Shown: positions 45,260 through 55,689 of the stretch, one piece after another
Layout: each line of letters opens with the position of its first letter
Position numbering within the stretch: the first letter of the stretch is position 1
NCBI GenBank assembly: GCA_951217055.1
Contig: OX578286.1
Location: 8,162,033 to 8,226,032 of the forward strand
Source of the DNA: Gerris lacustris
Lineage: Eukaryota > Arthropoda > Insecta > Hemiptera > Gerridae
Length of the DNA: 64,000 nt
Direction: 5' to 3'
The notes under the pieces: model-generated
What the model was told of the DNA's origin: nothing
What the model saw: only the letters and a program-made list of their open reading frames with translations
Databases searched by the model: none
Made by a program: the position numbers and the translations under genes

Positions 45260-45796
45260 ATGATATCAAAGACTGTTACTTCAGAGGATCAATGCAAAAG
45301 AAATATTGAAAACGATTGTCCTGTTTGTCTTCATCCATGTGATCATCCAGCTAAGTTACCATGCTGTCATGTATTTTGCTACTTGTGCATCAAGGGAATA
45401 ACACGCATTGGTCAACCTTGTCCTATGTGTAGGTCTCCAATACCTCATAACTATGCTGAGCGTCCGCAACTTGTGACTTCTAATACACCTTGTACCGATG
45501 TTAGTGAAGAAAATGAAGATAAAAATACGCACTGTTGGTTCTACCAGGGAAAGAATGGCGGTTGGTGGCAGTTTCAGCAGAGGATATCTGATGAAATCGA
45601 AGCGAATCGCATCTTAGGTATTTCTTGCTTTGACATGATGATTTGTGGATCGCTTTATGTCATAGATATAATAGGAAGCGTACAATATCCTAAAAACTGT
45701 CCTACGAGACGTAGGCGCTTATTGCGTGATTTACCTTCTCATATTACCAGGATAGGTATTGCAGGTATACCTAGTGTACCAGTTAATTTAAACTAA
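45260..45796 (+). CDS. RNF146 (Iduna)-like RING-WWE ubiquitin ligase
   Basis: 178 residues. RNF146 is an E3 ligase that reads iso-ADP-ribose of poly(ADP-ribose) through its WWE domain and ubiquitinates PARylated proteins such as tankyrase substrates; it protects against PARP-dependent death. The RING C20-x2-C23-x11-C35-x-H37-x2-C40-x2-C43-x10-C54-x2-C57 is complete. The WWE domain (~93-160) has WFYQGKNGGWWQF, a basic PTRRRRLLRDL turn and the RNF146-specific GIAGIPS-type tail. The protein is shorter than animal RNF146 (~350) because the disordered C-terminus is absent. It appears intact, single-exon, and lies within the mobile element, so it is probably a captured host gene. Active-site integrity and expression are not known. 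Confidence 0.88.
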   Translation: MISKTVTSEDQCKRNIENDCPVCLHPCDHPAKLPCCHVFCYLCIKGITRIGQPCPMCRSPIPHNYAERPQLVTSNTPCTDVSEENEDKNTHCWFYQGKNGGWWQFQQRISDEIEANRILGISCFDMMICGSLYVIDIIGSVQYPKNCPTRRRRLLRDLPSHITRIGIAGIPSVPVNLN

Positions 45797-46795
45797 TTTG
45801 TTAATTGAAAGAAATTTCTATAATAATATAATTATATGTATTTAGTATTTCTTATTCGATTAAAATAAGTATATATGATTGTATACTTTTAATCGTGATG
45901 ATAATCATTTCAAATTGCCAACTATACATGTTTATAAAATTAAATATTAAATTTTGTTTATATTTGATTCATTTTTAATAATGATTAAAATCATAGTACT
46001 ATATTATTGTAATAATATGTTAAAAATGCATTTAAAAATAAAAATATATATATATATTATATATAAACTATTCGTATTATATTTTGTTCTTTTTATCGCT
46101 TATCAATTTCCTTTTTCCTGTAACACTAACAGAATATTACAGAGTTGTAAGCTTTTACAAATGAAAAGAATGTTTTACTATAATGAACTACAACTCGTAG
46201 GAATTTTATGTGGGCACCGCCAGAGGAGATTACGAGTTCGAATACCAGAAGGGTAAGGGATTATTTTTATAAACATAAGCTCATATACGACATTAGTTAT
46301 AATATAATTTACATGTGGAATTCAAAAGAGCGTGGATGGGTCTATAATATAAGCGGGGAACTTTGAAAATAACAGATACTGCTCCCGACAAAGGGGGGCT
46401 ATTTTAATTCGGGGTTACGCTTTTCGAAGAAGGGGGGCCGAATCACCGGGCGTCACCGCTAACGTTTCGCAGACAGCCTATGACTTCGCCCAGCGTCAGG
46501 CGGCCCCAGGTACCGGTGGTAGGGGGCGGACATATGTTATCCTACCCGATGACGCAACCGACAGCGTTATCGGAGTTTAATTTTTCGAGAAAGGGGGCAG
46601 CCCCCGAAATAAATTTTTTAGAGGTAATTATTTCCCAACATAGAGACACACAAAAATATTATCCAGATGACGTAGTCAAGAGGGCCCCTGAGCCCCGATT
46701 TAATTTTCTCGACAAAGGGGGGCTGCGAAATATTTTTTCGTAATAATGTGGGCGGCGGGAGGCGAATACCGGAGAAGTAAGTATTTAGAGAATAT
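45797..46795. other. AT-rich spacer and subterminal G/C-run repeats
   Basis: 45,797-46,300 is AT-rich, with one tRNA B-box-like 'gagttcgaatacc' at about 46,232. 46,380-46,795 holds repeats such as 'cgacaaaggggggct' and 'gagaaagggggcagccccc', related to 38,540-38,660. An 87-codon frame here is repeat-driven and not called a gene. Confidence 0.5.
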
Positions 46796-46799
46796 TATT

Positions 46800-47308
46800 T
46801 TATAAAGGGGGCCCGAAATATTTTTTTACAACAAACAGAGCCCCCCGAGGGGAGGGGGGGGAGAAACAAATTTTTAGAATTATTTAAAAAATTATTATTC
46901 ATGACCGAGGCTTATGTACCGACTCTCGACATCCCCCTCCATATTGGCTCTGTGTCCGAGATCGTTTAGTCAAAGTATTCACGCTCGAGACATTGGGGGT
47001 TCGAATACCAGTCGGAACACGAGATTTTTTATAGGTTACAGACATCGACGTTTCGCAGACAACCATCGGACCACGCCCCGCGTACAACGTTTCACAAGAA
47101 CAAGCTTCGACTTCTTCAACATACATCGTTACACGTGTACAGGTGACCGGACAGGTGAGGCTATCGAAAACATATCGGAAGGGTGGGGGGAGGTGGTTCC
47201 ACACGGTCGTACAAGTAGACGACAGGTGGTTAGACTAAACATGCAATACAAAATCAATATATTATCGAATCGATATCCTATGTCCAGAACTCTCCAATTA
47301 TAACTACT
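46800..47308 (-). repeat. Right terminal inverted repeat of the 9.3-kb element
   Basis: Inverse of 38,025-38,535, including the GC hairpin 'agccccccgaggggagg' (~46,844), the tRNA-like segment (~46,953-47,030) and the ACTACT terminus. The 129-codon and 101-codon frames here are TIR duplicates. Confidence 0.92.
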
Positions 47309-47314
47309 GTCGAC
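47309..47314. repeat. 6-bp target site duplication, right
   Basis: GTCGAC, identical to 38,019-38,024. Confidence 0.9.
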
Positions 47315-48994
47315 TGTCGAAAACTTTTTTCTGAACCCTGCTTGATAAGAGCTAATATGGCCACCGCTCTCAAGGAACCACACCAGCCTGGCATTAATAA
47401 CAGATTCTAGCACCTTTCCCAAACAGCTGAGTAAGCTGATCGGGCGGTAACTAGAAGAGTGATGGGGGTCCTTGCCTTCCTTTTTAATGGGGATCACGGT
47501 AGCTTCTTTCCATGACTGGGGGTAGTTGCCCTGCTCAAGGGAGCAGTTATAAAGCTCAAGGAGTTGCTTTTTCACTCTCATGGGGAGGTTCCTGATGAGG
47601 GCATAGGGAATGTCATCTCCCCCAGGTGCGGAGTCCTTGGCACTCCTCAGGGCCTCATCCACCTCTCCCAGAGATATCGGCCGGTTATATGGTTCTCTAT
47701 GGTCACCCGAGAAATCTACATCACGCTCACACTCGATTTTGTATTCAAGGAAGCGGGGGGAGTAATTTCCGCTTCCCGATACGGCCTCGTAGTGTGAGGC
47801 GAGAATGTTTGCAACCTCTAGGGGTTCCGTCACAGGAACACCTCGCTCTCCTTCCAACAGTGGAATAGATCGACTTGGATCCCTCCCTGACATTCTCTTT
47901 ATTCTTCGCCAGAGCTCGGAAGAGGTAACCTCCCCCTCCAGTGACGACACATAGTTAGAGAAGTATTCCTTCTCCAACCTCCTTTTAAGGCGCCGCTCTT
48001 GGGCCCTTGCCTGTTTAAAAATGACATGGTTCTCCTCTGTCGGGTATCTATGCCATTTATTGAAAGCTCGCCGGGTTTTCCTGTGAGCAGTGTCTACCTG
48101 TGCCGTCCACCAAGGGACAGAGCTGGCAGGTAGGGCTCCGCTAGAACGAGGAATCGATTCCACGGCGGCATTCAATATGGAGGTAGTAATGTTAGATACA
48201 TCGGCATCTAGGTTTCCCGACAGATGGATGTCCTGAAAGCCCGCAGCGTATGCTGCCCAATCGGCTTTTGGCAAGAGCCACCTGCGGACTCCCTTTTCTA
48301 TTGGTAGTTTAACTTGCGTTGTTACTAGGATGGGGAAGTGATCACTTCCAAGGAGATCCTTAGTGACCTGAAATGTCAAGGAGGGAGCCAGACGAGAGGA
48401 GGACACAGACAGATCGACCGTTGTCAGAGTCCCTCTTGTTGATGTATGAGTGTGGCTGCCGTCATTGAGGACCAGCAGCCCAAGATCATCAAAAATTCTT
48501 TCTAGTAATGTGCCCTTCCTGTCTGTTGCAGTACCACCCCATGCAGTGTTATGGGAATTAAAATCTCCCATCAGGAGCACTGGTGATGGGAGTTGATGTA
48601 ATAGGTCAAGGACCTGCTCCTGTTCCCATGTTTGGTTTGGGAGGTACATACAGCAGACAGTGAGGGCCATTGGAACGTGAATTCTTACACCCACGGCTTG
48701 AAGTGGGGTTTCTAAAACTAGTCGATCTGCTCTGATTCCATCCCTCGTCATGAGAATTACGCCTCCATGAGCTCTACCGCCCACTTGGGGCAGAATGTCA
48801 AGACGGAAGGACTTGTACGAATTAAAATAAAACGGTTGCTCAGGTCGCAGGTGGGTCTCCTGAAGACACACCACCGCAGGCCTGAGCGTTCCACATAGAT
48901 GTTTAAGTCCGTCCGTCTTGCTTTCGATCCCATTAGGATTCCACTGCAAGAAGGAGAACAATTTGTTTAGTGATGGTTGATCAGATGGTACCAT
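47309..48994 (-). pseudogene. LINE ORF2 N-terminal part: endonuclease and RT start
   Basis: AP-type endonuclease and the N-terminal RT half of an I/Jockey-group LINE. Endonuclease hallmarks in order: LQWNPNGIESK, CLQETHL, GGVILMTRD, LLMGDFNSHNTAWGG, and GSDHFPI. The RT begins at SSSYRPISLLSCLGKVLE and is cut at FSTVD by the 9.3-kb element. The apparent frame reads ~60 codons into the element's TIR, which is not LINE sequence. The start ATG overlaps the ORF1 stop as TGATG. Confidence 0.9.
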
Positions 48995-50298
48995 CAGCTT
49001 TTAAGGGGAGACTCCTCAGCCACCTCGAGGTCTGGCTCTGAGCCGCCATTTTTTGCTCTCCGTAGGCCCCTTGGTTTCCCTTTGGGCCAACCTTTCTTTT
49101 TTTTCTTAACCTCCTTGGGCGAGTCACCCTCGGAGGCAGACCTCTGTCGTGCCCGTTTAAGGGATCCTGACAGAGACCCCCCCGGAGAATTCTCGCCTTC
49201 GGTGTCAGAGGAAGGCTCAAGGACATCCTTAAGGGGGCTTTCAAGGGGTTCTGAGGGGAGAGAGCAAGAGGATCCTCTCTTCGTCAGCGTGGTCCCTTTG
49301 TTGGCTCGCTGCTGCTTGGGCCGAAGAGCCGGTATTATTTTTTTTTCAGCCCCGGGAGACGATCTCGGAGGGCTGATATTTGATCTCCCTATGGAGGAGG
49401 TTGGTTTGGGTTGGCTGGGAGACGGAACCCTTCCGGCCGTTGGAAAATCGCTCGACCCAGGTTTAGGGTGAGTGGAGCGTTTAGCTTCTCTTTTTGGTTT
49501 AGGCTTATCGACCTTTTCCTCTTGCCTGGTAGACAGAAGAGAGGTTTGGGAGGATTGGCCTAATCCAGATGGTCCAGCCCTCGTTGGAGGTCCGAGAGGG
49601 TGGGTGTTTTCTTTCCTTAGGGAGGAGAGAGGTTTTAGTTGGCGGGAGGGTAGGGGTCCCTCCGCCGTAGGAATTTCCCTCGAGGGGATTGGTGTAGTGA
49701 TAGCCTTGCCAACCTGGCCGGTAGCTCGAACTCGGTCTGAGTAAGAGATACCCGGTATCACTCTCGATTTACTCTGGACCAGCTGTCTAGCCTCTCTGTA
49801 AGTAAGACGATCAAAAGCCATTACTTTTTGGACCTCACGCTCAGCCTTGAGCGCCAGACATTGTTGGGACGTAACTGTGTGAGGTCCTCCACAGTTGACA
49901 CATTTGGGGGGCTCTTGACAAGGCGTGCCTTTAAGATGTTGGTCCCCGCAGACACATGTCTCTGGCTTTGTACAGCGTTGGACTATATGTCCAAAACGTT
50001 GGCATTTGAAGCAACGCATTGGTGCCTGCACGTATGGTCTTACCCGGAGACGATAAAGCACTGTGGCAAAGATATGGTCAGGGAGTTGGGGCTTGTTAAA
50101 CCTAAGCCGATATAAGTGGTTCGGCTTAAAGGTGTCAGACACCTTTCTCCCCATCCTCACTACCTCAGTTACTCCCTGTCCGCTGAGACCTTCAAGGATT
50201 TCGGCTTCAGTGCACATGTGGAGGTCTGCACAGTACACGACTCCAAGGCTGGTATTTAGGCGTGCGTTCGGCACGACCTCCACTTCAGCTTCCAACAC
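48994..50298 (-). CDS. LINE ORF1, Gag-like RNA-binding protein (5' partial)
   Basis: Nucleic-acid-binding ORF1 of the LINE. It shows Gag-like segments, then CCHC-type knuckles: CFKCQRFGHIVQRC, a second CVCGDQH-containing finger and CVNCGGPHTVTSQQC. A Ser/Pro/Lys-rich C-terminal half ends in a basic KKKKKGWPKGKPRG tract. The first codon given is GTG, not a true start; the frame is open to a stop near 50,390 without ATG, so the N-terminus is missing or mutated. GC content is higher than the surroundings, as in the rest of this LINE. Confidence 0.85.
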   Translation of the reverse strand: MLEAEVEVVPNARLNTSLGVVYCADLHMCTEAEILEGLSGQGVTEVVRMGRKVSDTFKPNHLYRLRFNKPQLPDHIFATVLYRLRVRPYVQAPMRCFKCQRFGHIVQRCTKPETCVCGDQHLKGTPCQEPPKCVNCGGPHTVTSQQCLALKAEREVQKVMAFDRLTYREARQLVQSKSRVIPGISYSDRVRATGQVGKAITTPIPSREIPTAEGPLPSRQLKPLSSLRKENTHPLGPPTRAGPSGLGQSSQTSLLSTRQEEKVDKPKPKREAKRSTHPKPGSSDFPTAGRVPSPSQPKPTSSIGRSNISPPRSSPGAEKKIIPALRPKQQRANKGTTLTKRGSSCSLPSEPLESPLKDVLEPSSDTEGENSPGGSLSGSLKRARQRSASEGDSPKEVKKKKKGWPKGKPRGLRRAKNGGSEPDLEVAEESPLKS

Positions 50299-50719
50299 TG
50301 ATTTAAGTTCCTTAAGCTTTATAATCTGGTCCGCACTATCTAACTCCAGGTGGAGCCCGTCTTTTCCTAAGCGTTTCAGACTTTTAGGTCATAGATGTGT
50401 ATTAAATATAAAATATTATGATCAGTTCTTGTAATTTAATTGTAATTTGCAGTCTAATTGAGGGTCAAAGCCGTCCCACTCTGCAAGGGAGGGATGATGA
50501 GAAGGTAAAATTAGTCGACCTTACTTGAGATTTGAGAGAGAGATGGAGAGGGTATGGGTGATCACAATCGGATTCGAGACTTAGACCTGGCTACTTGAAG
50601 GTGGCGCAGGTCTTACTTCAAACAGAGTCGTCAGTAAAGGTGTTTTGGCCCCAGAAACAGTCAATAGCGCCTCGAACAGGGGAAACAAAAAGAATCCACG
50701 ATTATCGTGTTCTGTTTCC

Positions 50720-51414
50720 TTAACCCTTAATAACCTAGCGTTGCCATATGGCAACAGATAAACCCCCTCCCTGTATTATTGTCTGGAGAGGTCCAAGTTA
50801 ATATTGAACATTTTTAATGTGAATATTATGTCAAAAGAAGGACTAAATTGATTTTTTAGTCTCTAAATCTTGTAATTATTTTTGTTGAATAAGTATAATT
50901 AGTAACAAATAGTATTGGGATAGTCTTTTAAAAATAATATGAATATAATAATATATATTTTTTTTATTACAATTGAATAATACATATATATTTTTAAAGG
51001 TAATAAAAAAACACATGGATAAAACAAAAAATAAAGAAATAATTACATAATTTTACAGATAAACAACATGATACATAATAGAAATCAATAAAATTTTGAA
51101 AAAAAAATTAAATTTACTTTTTCGTTCTTTTAAATAAATTTAGTATTTTGTTAATAGTATTTGTGCTTTTTTAACCTAGAATTTATTTTACATACATTTT
51201 GTAAAAAAAAATTATTAAATCATTTACTGAGAAAAAAAACTGTAGGGCTAATGTCCTAGCGTTGCCATATGGCAACAGCCCAAATTTGGGGTAAGAAATT
51301 TTTTTCAATTTTTTTAATCATTTTTTACATATTAAGGGACCTCATAACAGGCGAAATCCCCAGAAAAAAATCAAACAATTCCCCAAAAAAATAATTCGGG
51401 CAGTTAAGGGTTAA
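50720..51414. mobile_element. TTAA-flanked MITE, piggyBac-type
   Basis: TTAA at 50,720-50,723 and 51,411-51,414 flank ends CCCTTAA...TTAAGGG. 'cctagcgttgccatatggca' occurs near the left end and again at about 51,256; each copy holds the 16-bp palindrome GTTGCCATATGGCAAC. No coding capacity. Confidence 0.6.
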
Positions 51415-52403
51415 TCCCGGTATGAAGTTGCCAAAAACCTATAACTCAACCTATGAACTTCACATAATCAGCCAACAATGTGCCCTCGCACCACCAGAGA
51501 ACATCTTTACCTCACCACAAAAAAGAACAATCAAAAAGATGAACAAAAAAAAAAATGAAGAACTAATTGAAGACTGTCCTGGAAGTCATATCTCGAAGGT
51601 CTTACCAGAAATAAAATTATATAAGGGCAACGGGTAACTATTGTCCAAAGAATTATAAAGGAACTGAACCATGTTATTTTAATTATTGTTGTTATTAAGT
51701 TAAGATTATTATTATATTATTTATGTATTAAATTATGATTTATTAAAATAAAAATGATTAAATTAACTTAAAGAACTAAATCCACCCCTAATTTTCTAAA
51801 AACAAATGATACCTTTTATTATTTTTTTTTTTTTATTCCCTTTATTTTTTACATTTTAGTTAGTTACATTTTTTTAAATACATTTAATTTATAATATTTA
51901 TTTTTTATTACAGGGATATTTCCTACTATAAGACGAAGTGTCTTGTGGCGTAGGAAAAAGTAGGCTGATAAGCATAATTGCAATTTATATTTTCCAGTAT
52001 TAATTATTATTTAATTGAAAAAAAAAAAAAATAAAAAAATAAATAAAATAATAGAATAAGATAAATAAATATATATACATACATATACACACATATATAT
52101 GACATACATACTCATACATACACACATTCTTCCCTTCATACATATATATGTACATATACATACATATATACACATATATACATACACATAATTAAATAAA
52201 TATTAATTAATTTAATAAATAAATAAATTAAATAAATAAATATATTAGATTAAAATTTCTTGATTATTATTAGAATTTTCAAGTAGGTATATTAGTAAAT
52301 TGGAGCATTTATTTTCTATTTTTCTTCAAGTAGGTGTTTTTTTTACTTTGTTTTTAAATTTGGTCGACCTCGGTGGATACCCCATTAATAAAATATATAT
52401 GTT

Positions 52404-52406
<3 letters not shown>
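51415..52406. other. Low-complexity intergenic with one hairpin
   Basis: A 71-codon frame at 51,422-51,637 has no recognisable domain. A 37-nt imperfect hairpin at 51,922-51,958 ('tttcctac' and 'gtaggaaa' with inner 'aagac'/'gtctt') is the only structure. 52,060-52,200 is an ACAT/AT-type simple repeat. Confidence 0.45.

Positions 52407-52476
<70 letters not shown>
52407..52476. repeat. (AT)n microsatellite
   Basis: About 70 bp of AT dinucleotides. Confidence 0.97.
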
Positions 52477-52479
<3 letters not shown>

Positions 52480-52807
52480 AAGAGGGTATATGGATAATTA
52501 AAAGCGTTCAAGCGTTATAATATATAATTAAAATAATCACCAAAACGAGCTTTTATTTTAAATTAAATTAAATCAGAAAAGAGTTGAAACTTTAAAACTA
52601 CCTTTGGAGCCATTTATTTAAAAATCCGGGAGTTCAAAAATGTTAATAGGAATTCTTCTTTGAATTATTTGTCGTATAGAAGCCAATTAATAATTTCCGA
52701 TCTATAGAAGCACTATTTGGCATTCCTCTTCAAGTGCTCTCGATATATCATCTAATTGTTCTGAATTTTATTTTTTTACAAAAAGGAAATTTACCAAAAA
52801 CTAGATT

Positions 52808-53025
52808 TAATTTACGTTTTTATGTGGGTCGATCAAGGGTAGAAATAAACAATAAGGTGAATGTTTATTAAATTTGGCTATATTTCGCCCCACTCCGGGG
52901 CATATTCATGCCTAAAAACATCTAAAAATCTAAGATTACCATAAATGTTCTATTTACATGTCTTTCATTTCACCTTATTGTTTATTACTACCCTTGATCA
53001 ACCCACATAAAAACGAAGATTAAAA
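52808..53025. mobile_element. Foldback MITE
   Basis: Arms of about 55 bp: 'cgtttttatgtgggtcgatc' at 52,817 with inverse 'gatcaacccacataaaaacg' at 52,997, and 'aataaacaataaggtgaa' with its inverse. A central hairpin 'gccccactccggggc' is at about 52,888. No TSD recognised. Confidence 0.75.
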
Positions 53026-53202
53026 GAAGGGACAAACCTGACTACTATATAGATTTAATTAATTTTTAAAAAGAATTAAAGAAAAAATAGACTGAAAATT
53101 AGAGTTGCAAATAGCTCCCTCGCATTATATCACGTACTTTATTGATTTTATTCTTTTACAAGCCATTATTGTCTAATTTGTTTATTTGTTTACCCTTTTT
53201 AC

Positions 53203-54435
53203 TTTCTCATATAAAGAGAAAGTATTGTGATGGCGCGAAAATTCGATTTTGAGATTTTGATGGATTTACACGTTTTGAGGTCCCCTGAGTCCAAAAAAGT
53301 GGTTTTTAAAAAATGTCTGTCTGTCGTCTGTCGTCTGTCGTCTGTGCAGACGCCTGGAGCCTAAACTACTGGGCCGATTTTGACGAAATTTGGCATACAT
53401 GTTCAGAAAAATCATACCCCGAGGCGAAATCGAGAAATGAATTTATGCTCTAATTTTGGGGGCGCTACCCCCCAGAAACTCTGAAAAAACCGGAAAAAAA
53501 ATTATTTCTCGAAAACGGTTCCGACGATTTTGATTAAAAATGTCTAAAATGTAGTCCATTGGAATACGAATCCAACGATATAAGCCGTTTTCCCGGGAAA
53601 AATCTAGTTCCTGAGAAAATAGCTTAAAACGCGGACGGAGAGAGCCCGGGATCGATTCCCCGCCCAGGAGAAGTTATTTTTATGATAAATTTTGATGAAA
53701 TGTTCAATAATAATTAAATGTACATACGAAAACTATAATAAATGGAAAACACTGGGCTATGTAATTATGAACTCGTATATGAGAAAGTTTGTCTGAGTTG
53801 TCTCGGACCGATTTTTTACTTTCTCATTATAAAGAGAAAATATTGTGATGGCGCGAAAATTCGATTTTTAGATTTTGATGGATTTACACGTTTTGAGGTC
53901 CCCTGAGTCCAAAAAAGTGGTTTTTAAAAAATGTCTGTCCGTCGTCTGTCGTCTGTCGTCTGTCGTCTGTGCAGACGCCTGGAGCCTAAACTACTTGGCC
54001 GATTTTGACGAAATTTGGCATACATGTTCAGAAAAATCATACCCCGAGGCGAAATCGAGAAATGAATTTTAGCTCCAAATGTGGGGGTGCTAACCCCCAA
54101 AAACTCTGAAAAAACATGAAAAAAAAATATTTCTCGAAAACGGTTCCGACGATTTTGATTAAAAAATTCTAAAATGTAGTCCATTTAAATACGGATCCAA
54201 CTATATAAGCAGTTTTCCCGGGAAAAATCTAGTTCCTGAGAAAATAGCTTAAAACGTGGACGGAGAGATCCCGGGTTCGATTCCCCGCCCTGGAAAAGTT
54301 ATTTTTATGGTAAATTTTGATATAATTTTCAATAATAATTAAACGTACTTACATAAACTAATAAATGGAAAACATTGGCTAAGTAATTATGAACTTATAT
54401 ATGAGAAAGTTTGTCTGAGTTGTCTCGGACCGATT
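53203..54435 (+). repeat. Two tandem full-length family A copies
   Basis: Copies at 53,203-53,815 and 53,816-54,435. Each starts with a terminal hairpin 'actttctc...gagaaagt', has a (TGTCG)n run, the core 'ccgattttgacgaaatttgg', a tRNA B-box-like 'ggttcgattccccgccc' and ends 'tgtctcggaccgatt'. The head-to-tail join is exact. Confidence 0.8.
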
Positions 54436-54439
54436 ATTT

Positions 54440-55165
54440 GTTAAAATTGTTTTGATTTTTACATGAATTAAAAAATTAAAGAGTGCAGATGGTTGAAAAG
54501 AAATGTGTTGGTATCTGCGGGATAATTTCGACAAACCATCAAAATTTTATAAAAAAAACACATTTGAGTACTATTGATGATATAAACGTAAATAAATGTA
54601 TGTTTGTGCGCATGTTTAAGAGAAACAAATGGCAATAATTGTTTTAATATTTTAGGACCATCCGTTATAGGGTGGTTGGTGGGAGGAGGGAATATTTTGA
54701 CATTTTTATGTTTAGGCTATGGAACATAAGTCAAAAACGTTACGTTAATTTTAGCTTAAAAACTCAGAAAAGTATAACAGGGAGTAAAAAGCTATAGGAG
54801 GTGTGTAATCCAGTCTCCAGCTGTTGTAGGGCCGAAGAGAGTTGAAAAGTTTTATACGTGTGACAGGGAGTTAGGAAAGTACAGGAGGTTACCATCAACT
54901 CTCAGCCCTCTCGGCCTACCTACCTAGTATGAAGGCATATTAACAATTTGTAGAAGGCGGGCCGGCGCCTTTGAATTCAGTATTTTGTAGTCAAGCCGCG
55001 GCAGTGCCGGTGTGGAGATAAGAATAAAAATTATTTTCCATCTACTTTTATCAGTTACTTGAATAAATTACCGATTTTATTCCATTTTATGTCGGTAGTT
55101 TACGCAGAGCGAAAACATGAAAATGTCCCACTGTCTTGCAGAGTCGTATGCAAGAAGTATTTTTA
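54440..55165 (-). repeat. Family B fragment joined to module G
   Basis: Family B (54,440-54,630), then module G (54,695-55,163, e.g. 'aaggcgggccggcgcctttg'), matching the arrangement at 7310-7915. Confidence 0.7.
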
Positions 55166-55689
55166 AGGCGGGGCGGGAAGCGATGTCGAACTCATACTCG
55201 GTGGGCTACGTGATATAGTTCGTCGTAATCCGCAGTCCCTTCTCCTACAATTAGTATACCGATTTACCGCACCGGTCGCTGATTTCTTCAGAAAATCTTG
55301 CCTCCTTCAGCCGCTAGATGGGTCTGATAATCGCGGCATAATTTGACCTTCACCCCTCTTCTATCTTCCTAAAGACATAATAAATATAACATCTCCCTTC
55401 CATGAGTAGTTCCCTTTCTAATCAAACCTTACATTGTCGCACTCTCTCTTTTCTACATTTCACTATCAACAACAATTATAAACACGATCTTATTTAGCGG
55501 CCGGGCAAAACAAAAATACCTAGGTATTCGCATTAATTTTTTTTTTTTGTTTTTTGTCTTTGGAGGCTTTCAAGTTTTAGTGGCTGACCGTTACCGTTTG
55601 TACCTTAGACCGCTTACCCTGAATTTTGAATGTCGTTTTATTGTCACTATTTTCCATGGTTTCATTTACATATAACTAAAATTTATCAT
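55166..55689. other. Intergenic, unclassified
   Basis: Somewhat GC-richer start ('taaggcggggcgggaagcga'), possibly the continuation of module G. No gene. Confidence 0.35.

Larger units (their letters stand above)
38025..47308. mobile_element. Polinton/Maverick-like non-autonomous element with gene cargo
   Basis: 9,284 bp inserted in the RT of a LINE, which gives exact boundaries. Both termini start AGTAGT, TIRs are about 500 bp, and the target duplication is 6 bp (GTCGAC). That combination is the Maverick/Polinton pattern. Typical Polintons are 15-20 kb and encode protein-primed DNA polymerase, RVE integrase, ATPase, protease and capsid proteins; none is visible. Instead it carries BIR-RING, two exonuclease-like/BIR, one spliced small gene, MADF and RING-WWE genes, with two palindromic arrays. 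It is best read as a non-autonomous derivative mobilised in trans. Another element class with the same TSD length is possible. Confidence 0.8.
36394..50390 (-). mobile_element. I/Jockey-group LINE split by a 9.3-kb insertion
   Basis: Minus-strand element: ORF1 (48,994-50,298 and open upstream to ~50,390), ORF2 in two pieces (48,994-47,309 and 38,024-36,394), interrupted by the element at 38,025-47,308. ORF1 lacks an ATG and runs into a stop at about 50,390, so the copy is probably 5'-truncated or decayed. ORF1 stop and ORF2 start overlap by one base (TGATG at 48,996-48,992), a reinitiation arrangement known in R1/SART-type LINEs. Confidence 0.85.

Noticed and set aside
46480..46743. 87-codon frame MTSPSVRRP...
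   Set aside because: It spans the subterminal G/C-run repeats; repeated RFNFLDKGG-like segments come from the DNA repeats, and no family matches.
46914..47303. 129-codon frame, and its near-duplicate at 38,095-38,421
   Set aside because: They lie in the two arms of the TIR; duplication explains their similarity. No domain recognised, and opposite-strand frames are equally long.
38025..47308. Complete endogenous large DNA virus or full Polinton
   Set aside because: Searching both strands for polymerase, integrase, ATPase, protease and capsid motifs gave nothing; only cargo-type genes are present.
48977..50434. Plus-strand frames of 77-164 codons across the LINE
   Set aside because: Antisense shadows of LINE ORF1/ORF2, which have clear zinc-knuckle and endonuclease motifs on the minus strand.
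51422..51637. 71-codon frame beginning MKLPKTYNSTYELH
   Set aside because: No recognisable domain, no promoter, adjacent to a MITE end; not enough support to call a gene.
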